NCBI RefSeq assembly: GCF_002021565.1
Contig: NZ_MSZX01000002.1
Span: forward strand, 614,554 to 678,553
Length of the DNA stretch: 64,000 bases
Source: Paenibacillus selenitireducens
GTDB lineage: Bacteria; Bacillota; Bacilli; Paenibacillales; Paenibacillaceae
Direction: 5' to 3'
The position numbers and the translations under genes are program-made. Below, one piece after another: positions 43,673 to 49,811 of the stretch. Numbering within the stretch: the first letter of the stretch is position 1; each line of letters starts with the position of its first letter. The notes below the pieces were generated by a model that worked only from the letters and a program-made list of their open reading frames with translations, did not search any database and had not been told where the DNA came from.

Positions 43673-43768
43673 ATGGAAGTAAAAGATGCAATAACGATTA
43701 TGTTCCTTTTTGGAATGTTCATACTTGCTCTTTTAACATACATTAATAATAACAACGAGAAAAAGTAA
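43673..43768 (+). CDS. Holin-like small toxin, copy 1 (31 aa)
   Basis: 31 residues, MEVKDAITIMFLFGMFILAL then LTYINNNNEKK: an acidic start, one membrane helix with FGMFILALLT, and a polar Asn/Lys tail. This is the plan of the putative holin-like (Hol_Tox) type I toxins related to TxpA/BsrG in bacilli. The promoter is TTGTAC-17-TAAAAT (43588-43616); the ribosome site AAAGGAGGTGAGG is very strong and faces CCCTT just upstream, which could mask it. A terminator hairpin at 43854-43884 closes the mRNA. It should insert in the membrane when unrepressed. Confidence 0.75.
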   Translation: MEVKDAITIMFLFGMFILALLTYINNNNEKK

Positions 43769-43883
43769 AAACCCACCCGAAGATTGATAGCCGAAGGTGG
43801 GTTTACGTTCCTATTTGACTAGGAAGGGAATAACCATCCAAGCCAATTGTACGGACCAAGTGTTCCAGCACTTGGTCTTTATT
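43766..43883 (-). ncRNA. Predicted antisense antitoxin RNA, copy 1
   Basis: On the minus strand TTGATA (43918-43913), a 17-base spacer and TATTAT (43895-43890) make a promoter pointing into the 3' end of the toxin gene. The RNA would begin near 43883 and stop after the AAACCCACC / GGTGGGTTT hairpin and its T-run at 43771-43767, directly behind the toxin stop codon. Its length is about 118 bases. It is fully complementary to the toxin mRNA 3' region, including its terminator hairpin GACCAAGTG / CACTTGGTC, the arrangement of txpA/RatA and bsrG/SR4. Confidence 0.65.
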
Positions 43884-44009
43884 AAATATATAATAACACA
43901 CTTAAAAACATGTATCAAAACAGAAAATGAATAAAAGTTAAACAATCTGAAAGAGCATTATTTAAGTATACTCAAAGAAGGCATCCCATCATATAACACC
44001 GTTTTCCTA

Positions 44010-44145
44010 CAGGGTCGCGTTGCTCCTTGGTCTTCCCGAGGCATTTCGAGGAAGAGAGTCAGGCAAACAACCCTACGAGGCTAAGTGGCGAAGCCCCCCA
44101 GTCGCTGCGCTCCTTTAAGCCCCTCAGGTCCAGGAACACAACAAC
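44010..44145. repeat. GC-rich spacer repeat between toxin units 1 and 2
   Basis: Runs from ACCGTTTTCCTACAGGGTCG to about CCCCTCAGG. It contains the hairpin-like CTTCCCGAGGCATTTCGAGG followed by AAG. It is nearly identical to 44620-44755 and related to 45225-45325. Its composition is much more GC-rich than the surrounding toxin DNA. Confidence 0.65.
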
Positions 44146-44291
44146 GTTAGATGAAAGGGATGCACAAATTCAATTCCAAAAACTTATAAAAACAATATAA
44201 GAACGCTTGTACGTAAATGTAAATAAAGGTAAAATATAACTACAATTGAATCTTGGGTGGGCATGGTTTCCCTTCGAAAGGAGGTGAGGCC

Positions 44292-44387
44292 ATGGAAGTA
44301 AAAGATGCAATAACGATTATGTTCTTTTTCGGAATGTTTATCCTTGCTCTTTTAACCTATATAAATAATAACAACAAGAAAAAGTAA
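44292..44387 (+). CDS. Holin-like small toxin, copy 2 (31 aa)
   Basis: 31 residues, identical in plan to copy 1 with three changes: F for L at position 12, and the tail NNNNKKK in place of NNNNEKK (silent changes elsewhere). Promoter TTGTAC-17-TAAAAT at 44207-44235, the same leader and ribosome site. The mRNA terminator is GACCAAGTG / CACTTGGTC at 44470-44498. Most differences from copy 1 are synonymous, for example ATA/ATC and ACA/ACC codons, which suggests the peptide is under selection. Confidence 0.75.
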   Translation: MEVKDAITIMFFFGMFILALLTYINNNNKKK

Positions 44388-44499
44388 AATCCCACCCCAA
44401 GGTTGACCGCCGAAGGTGGGAATTTATCCCTGTAACTTGAAGGGAATAACCATCCAAGCCAATTGTACGGACCAAGTGTTAGCGCACTTGGTCTTTATT
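44386..44499 (-). ncRNA. Predicted antisense antitoxin RNA, copy 2
   Basis: Minus-strand promoter TTGATA (44534-44529), 17 bases, TATTAT (44511-44506). The RNA would run from about 44499 to the CCCACC / GGTGGG hairpin with ATTTTAC tail behind the toxin stop. Compared with copy 1 the loop of the 5' hairpin has changed from TTCCAG to TTAGCG on the plus strand, a change that could make each antitoxin specific for its own mRNA. Confidence 0.62.
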
Positions 44500-44619
44500 A
44501 AATATATAATAACACACTTAAAAACATGTATCAAAACAGAAAATGAATAAAAGTTAAACAATCTGAAAGAGCATTATTTAAGTATACTCAAAGAAGGCAT
44601 CCCATCATATAACACCGTT

Positions 44620-44755
44620 TTCCTACAGGGTCGCGTTGCTCCTTGGTCTTCCCGAGGCATTTCGAGGAAGAGAGTCAGGCAAACAACCCTACGAGGCTAA
44701 GTGGCGAAGCCCCCCAGTCGCTGCGCTCCTTTAAGCCCCTCAGGTTCAGGAACAC
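44620..44755. repeat. GC-rich spacer repeat between toxin units 2 and 3
   Basis: Nearly identical to 44010-44145 (one visible change, GGTTCAGG for GGTCCAGG near the right end). Very high identity of the spacers points to recent duplication or gene conversion of the whole unit. Confidence 0.65.
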
Positions 44756-44906
44756 AACAACGTTAGATGAAAGGGATGCACAAATACAATTCCAAAACTT
44801 ATAAAAACAATATAAGAACGCTTGTGCGTAAATGTAAATAAAGGTAAAATATAACTACAATTGAATCTTGGGTGGGCATGGTTTCCCTTCGAAAGGAGGT
44901 GAAGCT

Positions 44907-45002
44907 ATGGAAGTAAAAGATGCAATAACGATTATGTTCCTTTTCGGAATGTTTATCCTTGCTCTTTTAACCTATTTAAATAATAACAACAAGAGAAAGT
45001 AA
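44907..45002 (+). CDS. Holin-like small toxin, copy 3 (31 aa)
   Basis: 31 residues, MEVKDAITIMFLFGMFILAL then LTYLNNNNKRK; the helix is the same as in copy 1 apart from Leu for Ile near its end. The promoter is TTGTGC-17-TAAAAT (44822-44850), one base weaker at -35 than copies 1 and 2. The ribosome site is AAAGGAGGTGAAGCT. The terminator hairpin lies at 45086-45115. Conservation of all signals suggests that this copy is also functional. Confidence 0.74.
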   Translation: MEVKDAITIMFLFGMFILALLTYLNNNNKRK

Positions 45003-45115
45003 AAACCCACCCCAAGATTGGAAGTCGAAGGTGGGTTTGTTCCGTACTGACCAAGAAGGGAATACCCATCCAAGCCAATTGTATGGACCAAGTGTTAGCG
45101 CACTTGGTCTTTATT
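45001..45115 (-). ncRNA. Predicted antisense antitoxin RNA, copy 3
   Basis: Minus-strand promoter TTGATA (45150-45145), 17 bases, TATTAT (45127-45122). Expected RNA from about 45115 to the AAACCCACC / GGTGGGTTT hairpin with TTTTTAC tail behind the toxin stop. The 17-base spacer and both boxes are kept although neighbouring bases have changed, so the promoter appears to be under selection. Confidence 0.62.
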
Positions 45116-45336
45116 AACTATATAATAACACATGTAAAAACATGTATCAAAACAATATTGAAAAACGATCAAAAAATATGTAAGTAATTCAATGGAGGCA
45201 TTCCCATCATATAATACTATATCTACGCCGCGTCGCTACGCTCCTTGGTCTGCCCGAAGGTTTTCGGAGAAGTGGATTCAGCAGACAACCCTGCAAGGCA
45301 AAGAGGCGAAGCCACCCGGCGCGCAAAGGAGACATT

Positions 45337-45720
45337 ATGAGAACAATAATAATCTTGCTTTTTTGTGCGATAATAACTATTGGATGTAATAAACAAAAAA
45401 TAGATTTTGATGAAGTAACCAATTCATTAAATAAAGCTGAAAAAACAATGAATAGTAAAGATCGTATTGTGAGAATTGAAGCAAGTCCAAATAATGAAAC
45501 AATAAATTTTAGAATAATGGTTGAAGATCGGATAACAAATGAACAAGCTAAAACTTTAGTTTCTGTATTTCTTAATGAAATTGAAAAGGGTATTCAAAAT
45601 AAGGATTTATTAAGAAAAAGCTATTTGATTAAATTCGATATAATATCTCAAAAAGACGGGGCGATTTTATATAAAGGCCAGAGAAATAAAGGAGTGGAAG
45701 AGATTTGGTGGCAATTCTAG
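45337..45720 (+). CDS. Small hypothetical lipoprotein
   Basis: 127 residues with a lipoprotein signal (TIIILLFCAIITIGC; lipobox ITIGC, Cys near residue 17). The rest is an AT-rich mixed alpha/beta domain with RIVRIEASPNNETINFRIMV and ITNEQAKTLVSVFLNEIE. No family recognised. AAAGGAGACATT precedes the start; the GC-rich repeat ends directly before it. The 3' end overlaps the convergent gene at 45667 by 54 bases. Confidence 0.65.
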   Translation: MRTIIILLFCAIITIGCNKQKIDFDEVTNSLNKAEKTMNSKDRIVRIEASPNNETINFRIMVEDRITNEQAKTLVSVFLNEIEKGIQNKDLLRKSYLIKFDIISQKDGAILYKGQRNKGVEEIWWQF

Positions 45721-45933
45721 TAGCCAAGGGCTTCGTATAACACCTTCCGGTGTAGAATATATAGAGTTCTCTAGTAGGCTCTGACAGATGGCCCAGGCAT
45801 GTTTAGGGTTGTCATATTCAGAAACTACAGACATTTCCTCGATAGTTCTTTTGTGATTATTTGAATGAGCAGCTAGAGCTTCAACTAGAACCCAACGATC
45901 GGGATAAATATCACGGATATTAACCCATTTCAT
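45667..45933 (-). CDS. Small hypothetical protein, C-terminus possibly frameshifted
   Basis: 88 residues from the ATG at 45933 (minus) behind CGGAGGTGTTC; a longer frame to 46203 has no start signal. MKWVNIRDIYPDRWVLVEAL then AHSNNHKRTIEEMSVV resembles small Bacillales proteins of unknown function that I recall only by pattern. After HAWAIC the reading frame loses that resemblance, while the neighbouring frame continues TRELYIFYTGRCYTK, closer to the expected RELY-type ending. A one-base indel near 45795 is therefore possible, leaving a broken tail. Confidence 0.5.
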   Translation of the reverse strand: MKWVNIRDIYPDRWVLVEALAAHSNNHKRTIEEMSVVSEYDNPKHAWAICQSLLENSIYSTPEGVIRSPWLLELPPNLFHSFISLAFI

Positions 45934-46122
45934 ATATGAACACCTCCGAAAAGACCTTATAAATGAATTGTACGACCCTACTGATGTCCGCATTGTGTTC
46001 TTGCCCGTCGAATCAGGATTCCAAACTTTATAGGCGATGATCATAGTTTTTATGTTTATCCCTTGTAAAGACCGCCAAAAATATATATCATATATAACAA
46101 ATATATAATAATTGGTGAAAAC

Positions 46123-47271
46123 ATGAAAAATGAACGGATGCCGCTGTATCAACAAATTCAGGATTATGTTAAAGAGCTGATCGATTCCTCGGGGTTGAAG
46201 CAAGGCGACCGCATTCCATCGGAGAAGGAGCTAATGGAGCTCTTTCATGTGAGTAAAATTACCGTTGTTAATGCTTTAGCAGGCTTAGTTAATGAGGGGT
46301 TAATATCACGAATTCCAGGTCGAGGAAGTTTTGTGAGTAGCCCGAAATTAGACAAAACATACGCCGATTCAAGTCAACCTGTCGTCCGCCCCATGGATTC
46401 CTTGAATGTCATGGAGGAGAGGGATCTTATTGGCATTGTGATGCCGAGTATCGTAGATTATTTTTCAATACGATTACTGGAGGGCATGCAAAAAGGTTTA
46501 GAAGAACAAGGCTACCGATCCATCATTCAGCTAACCGGAGGGAGCTTAGAGCGAGAAAAAGAAGCTATTAAGCTGTTAATGGCGTTCGGCGTGAAGGGAT
46601 TACTCGTTTTCCCGGTTGACGAAGAGAAATATAACGAGGAAATTATAAGCATGAAGTTCGGCAACTTTCCTTTCGTCCTGATCGACCGTTATTTGCCTGG
46701 CGTGGAGACGGATTACATTGCATCGGACGGGAAGATGGGCACTCAGCTTGCGGTAGATTACTTATGGGAGCTAGGTCATCGTGATATTGCGATTTGCTCG
46801 GACTCACCCATTCAGACGGTTACGGTACAGGAACGAATTGACGGATATATTAGCGCCCTGAAGAATAAAGGTGCACTCATTAATCCGGCGCATATTATAA
46901 CCGGGTTTAGCATACTTGATTCGCAAGACTTCAAAGATCATGCACTGGCCAAATATATTAAGAGTAGAATGGCTACCGCTTATATTACATTAAACGGAAG
47001 ACTGGGAGCCCGTATTTATCAAATCGCGGGACAGGCCGGATTACAGGTTCCGCAGGATTTATCGATTGTGACATTCGACGACCCTATGGCAATCATTGAA
47101 GGGCTAACGACATTCACGCATATCAAGCAGTTTGAATATGAAATGGGTTATAAGGCAGCCCAAATACTGCTTGAACGTACGAAATTAGAGCGGGAGCAAA
47201 TGAAGAATTACAATAAGATATTAATGAAACCAGAGTTGATCATCCGTCAAACGACGAGTCCATACGTGTAA
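46123..47271 (+). CDS. GntR/LacI-hybrid transcriptional regulator (AraR-like)
   Basis: 382 residues. The N-terminal winged helix is GntR type (GDRIPSEKELMELFHVSKIT, then LVNEGLISRIPGRGSFV). From about residue 100 a periplasmic-binding-protein-like domain follows (LIGIVMPSIVDYFSIRLLEG, RYLPGVETDYIASDGKMG, HRDIAICSDSPI), as in AraR. It should bind a free sugar and repress nearby glycan genes. AT-rich elements that could be its operators lie before this gene, before the GxGYxYP gene and before the 49812 operon. Confidence 0.85.
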   Translation: MKNERMPLYQQIQDYVKELIDSSGLKQGDRIPSEKELMELFHVSKITVVNALAGLVNEGLISRIPGRGSFVSSPKLDKTYADSSQPVVRPMDSLNVMEERDLIGIVMPSIVDYFSIRLLEGMQKGLEEQGYRSIIQLTGGSLEREKEAIKLLMAFGVKGLLVFPVDEEKYNEEIISMKFGNFPFVLIDRYLPGVETDYIASDGKMGTQLAVDYLWELGHRDIAICSDSPIQTVTVQERIDGYISALKNKGALINPAHIITGFSILDSQDFKDHALAKYIKSRMATAYITLNGRLGARIYQIAGQAGLQVPQDLSIVTFDDPMAIIEGLTTFTHIKQFEYEMGYKAAQILLERTKLEREQMKNYNKILMKPELIIRQTTSPYV

Positions 47272-47280
47272 AGATCATAA

Positions 47281-47321
47281 CGATAAGGCCCATGCATTTA
47301 TGCATGGGCCTTATCGTTATT
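47281..47321. terminator. Bidirectional terminator between GntR-type and GxGYxYP genes
   Basis: Near-perfect palindrome with arms CGATAAGGCCCATGCAT and ATGCATGGGCCTTATCG, followed by TTATTTAG on the plus strand and, on the minus strand, by TTATGATC. Confidence 0.8.
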
Positions 47322-47330
47322 TAGATATCC

Positions 47331-49385
47331 TTAAGGTTTATCAGGGAGTCCGTTGGCTTGACTAATGAGCGAGAAATACTGATCCGCCCGGACGGCTTGA
47401 TATTCTGGTCCTAGAGATTCCGTGAGTGCGGCAACATCGGTCGGCGTCATGCTCCAAGCCAACAATCCCAACGAAACGAATAGCGGTGATTTCCCGTCCC
47501 AATTGGCTTTGGCTTCATTGAGCACTTTCTTACCGTCATTTACGGTGCTAATGCCTCGAATCGTGGATACCGGAAGGCTATCGTTCATAATGGTAACGCC
47601 ATACCGATCTTCCCAACTTAGGAACAGACCAGATGGTTTGTAGTATTCCTGATAGGCAGCTGCTTCGGACGGGCTGAGTGGAATATTCTGGCCGTCAATT
47701 CGGTTAAGTACATAAGTAATGTTCATGTCTGTTTTCTTCATGTAAGATCGAGTGAATTTCAAGAAATCTGGGAATGTAGCATCCGGCCAAGGGCTAGGAC
47801 TGAAGTATCCAGCACCGGAAGGTCCTGCGATCAGGAGATCATTTTTTGTTGCTGTCTCTTGGTAGTGATTCAGGATTGCGGGAGCACCGTCATAGAGAAG
47901 CGGGCTGGTAGTCCAGTTGATAGGTACTTTACCGCGGCCGGGATCATCCCAGAGAATCCGCAACCGATGCTGGTTGTATTGGAAGTTGTCCCCTTCGCTA
48001 AAGGTGTACGTGACATAAATTTTATTCTCTAACTTAGGCGTTTGGACAGGTTTGGCTTCGATGGATTTTGCTTTGGTGCCTGAGAATACGGTCATATTGC
48101 TGAACCAATCCGCGGCAAGGACATAGACGCTATAGCCCGACACGATTTCGACGGAACTGAATTCGCCTTCGACGTCATTGCTGAACCAACCGAGGTACGG
48201 CGTTCTGGGTTGAACGCCAGATAGAATTTTCTCGAATAATGCTTTTTGTTCAGGCACATTCGAGTCTAACCAGAACACCATGGCTTTGTTGGCGACGGCA
48301 TAATCGCGAAGGTAGCCGTAAGGTTCCTTCTGTTCGGACGAAGGTGGCTGGGTATTTCCGGCAGATACTTTGTATTGATTCCACATGTCGACAGAAGCGG
48401 TTAACTGCGTCGTGCCTGCAGGAGGCGTAAACTTGTAGATGAAGTAACGGTTATTGTCCGCGAACCGGTGTCCACCTTTTCCGGCGGATACTTGGGAATT
48501 TTGCCGATCATATAAGTAAGGCTCTTCTTCAGGGGTTCCCGGAATGAACTGCGCGATCGTCTGCCCGTCGGCTTGAACGGTGACTTGATGAACGGCAGCT
48601 CCCCAACCGTCCTGCGGGAAGGCGTCATCGAACCGGAGATATACGGAATCTTGGCCTAGATAAGTGGACAAGTCGAGATCATACACTTTGCGATTGTTCC
48701 CGTCTCGCTCCTGTGTTGTGTCTTCAGCAATCGTAGTGAAAGATTCAGGTATTCCACCCGGAATCCGGACGGATGTGCTCGGGCTTAACCCAACGAGCAT
48801 CCGGTGCGTCGTATCCTTCCATAAATTCTCGTATTGCCATGTGTATGCATCCAGACGGTCTTTGAATTTGCCCTGCAAATCATCGATCACCTGTAAATTG
48901 TACGGGGATGCTTGCAGCTGCTTCGCCAATTCTGGACTAGCCACAACGGCGTCTTTCAGTCCCGCCAGCGTCGTTGCCACATTGATGGAGTCCTGAATCT
49001 TAGGATCATAGACGATGATACCCTGAGCTTCCTTGCTATATTTCTTCACCACATCCCAGTAATCTGCATGTTCTTGATAAGGTACTTGAAGGTCATCCAA
49101 CCAGGTTTTTTTGCCTTCCTCGACATTCTCGAAGAGGTAGATTCTCGGTTCCTCGCGATTTACGATGCCTTGCAGCGTGGCAAGTAGTATTTTTATATCT
49201 CCGGGAGCATCATAGACATCCGCGACATCCAGGTGTTTTGCTTTGGCGAACGTAGGCAGCGCTTGTTGTGGGGACCATGTGATAGATCCCTTCTTCGACT
49301 GTGCATCAGGAGATGCATGTGCGCCAAATGAAAAAGATAACGTGCATATCAGTGCTAGACAAGTGATAGTTAGCTTTCGATACAT
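47331..49385 (-). CDS. Secreted GxGYxYP-family putative glycoside hydrolase
   Basis: 684 residues with a signal peptide (LTITCLALICTLSFSFGAHA, cut near AHA). The family motif appears as GPSGAGYFSPSPWPD near residue 525. An N-terminal Rossmann-like region (LDVADVYDAPGDIKILLATL, then GIVNREEPRIYLFE) is typical of GxGYxYP proteins, and residues 215-345 form an inserted beta-sandwich. The family is found in polysaccharide-utilisation loci but has no settled activity. It is transcribed toward the GntR-type regulator and away from the 49812 operon. Confidence 0.8.
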   Translation of the reverse strand: MYRKLTITCLALICTLSFSFGAHASPDAQSKKGSITWSPQQALPTFAKAKHLDVADVYDAPGDIKILLATLQGIVNREEPRIYLFENVEEGKKTWLDDLQVPYQEHADYWDVVKKYSKEAQGIIVYDPKIQDSINVATTLAGLKDAVVASPELAKQLQASPYNLQVIDDLQGKFKDRLDAYTWQYENLWKDTTHRMLVGLSPSTSVRIPGGIPESFTTIAEDTTQERDGNNRKVYDLDLSTYLGQDSVYLRFDDAFPQDGWGAAVHQVTVQADGQTIAQFIPGTPEEEPYLYDRQNSQVSAGKGGHRFADNNRYFIYKFTPPAGTTQLTASVDMWNQYKVSAGNTQPPSSEQKEPYGYLRDYAVANKAMVFWLDSNVPEQKALFEKILSGVQPRTPYLGWFSNDVEGEFSSVEIVSGYSVYVLAADWFSNMTVFSGTKAKSIEAKPVQTPKLENKIYVTYTFSEGDNFQYNQHRLRILWDDPGRGKVPINWTTSPLLYDGAPAILNHYQETATKNDLLIAGPSGAGYFSPSPWPDATFPDFLKFTRSYMKKTDMNITYVLNRIDGQNIPLSPSEAAAYQEYYKPSGLFLSWEDRYGVTIMNDSLPVSTIRGISTVNDGKKVLNEAKANWDGKSPLFVSLGLLAWSMTPTDVAALTESLGPEYQAVRADQYFSLISQANGLPDKP

Positions 49386-49811
49386 GGTTTACACCTCTTC
49401 TTTGGATTAGATAGAACAACCTGATTTATTTGCTTTCTTCCACCTTCACCTCCTTTAACTTGATACCTTCCTTAGCAAAGGATCGTACCTAAAGTTATAT
49501 TAAATATATTATTAACTTTTTTACAATAGCTTCGATAAAAGCTATCAAAATAGACAGCAATTTGCGATGTTTTTACAAAATAAGCTAACATGAATCTTGT
49601 TGTTTCACGGTTTTTCGACCAAGGATATCGATGTTCAGGTGCGATTCGTGTAGGTGATCTATACAGATTTTTCTTATTTTTTAAAAATGTATTAAAAATA
49701 TATTGAATATATAAGACCTAGAGATTATACTTATAAACAATAAAAGGAATTATTTAACATGATATTGGAATCAATGGGAGATCACGAAAACACGGCATGG
49801 AGGTGTTCAGA
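49386..49811. promoter_or_regulatory. Divergent regulatory gap of the second glycan locus
   Basis: 426 bases, very AT-rich. TTGAAT-17-TATACT at 49703-49731 is a good promoter for the rightward operon. AT-rich elements around 49495-49516 (containing TTAAATATATTATTAAC) and 49687-49713 (AAAAATATATTGAATATA) share the AAATATAT core with 46083-46110 before the GntR-type gene, so one regulator may bind all three. The start of GxGYxYP on the minus strand is preceded by AAGAAGAGG. No gene is visible here. Confidence 0.5.

Larger units (their letters stand above)
43588..44206 (+). repeat. Toxin-cassette direct repeat, unit 1
   Basis: From the -35 box of the first toxin promoter to just before that of the second. 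Units 1 and 2 are near identical over promoter, 5' leader, coding region, both hairpins, the antisense promoter and the spacer. Start-codon spacing is 619 bases. Confidence 0.85.
44207..44821 (+). repeat. Toxin-cassette direct repeat, unit 2
   Basis: Second unit, from its promoter -35 box to just before that of unit 3. It differs from unit 1 by scattered substitutions; the distance to the next start codon is 615 bases. Confidence 0.85.
44822..45330 (+). repeat. Toxin-cassette direct repeat, unit 3
   Basis: Third unit, beginning at the -35 box TTGTGC. It is similar to units 1 and 2 up to the antisense promoter; the following about 80 bases differ more, and the unit ends in a diverged GC-rich repeat (about 45225-45325) that abuts the lipoprotein gene. 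Confidence 0.8.

Noticed and set aside
43476-43691. 71-residue minus-strand ORF across the first toxin promoter
   Set aside because: Spans the toxin promoter and leader in antisense and lacks a start signal; explained by the toxin cassette.
43588-45330. Insertion sequence or integron-like array
   Set aside because: No transposase, integrase or terminal inverted repeats; the units are explained by tandem duplication of a toxin cassette.
45192-45389. 65-codon ORF across the right-hand GC-rich repeat
   Set aside because: Runs through repeat DNA into the lipoprotein gene in another frame; no ribosome site.
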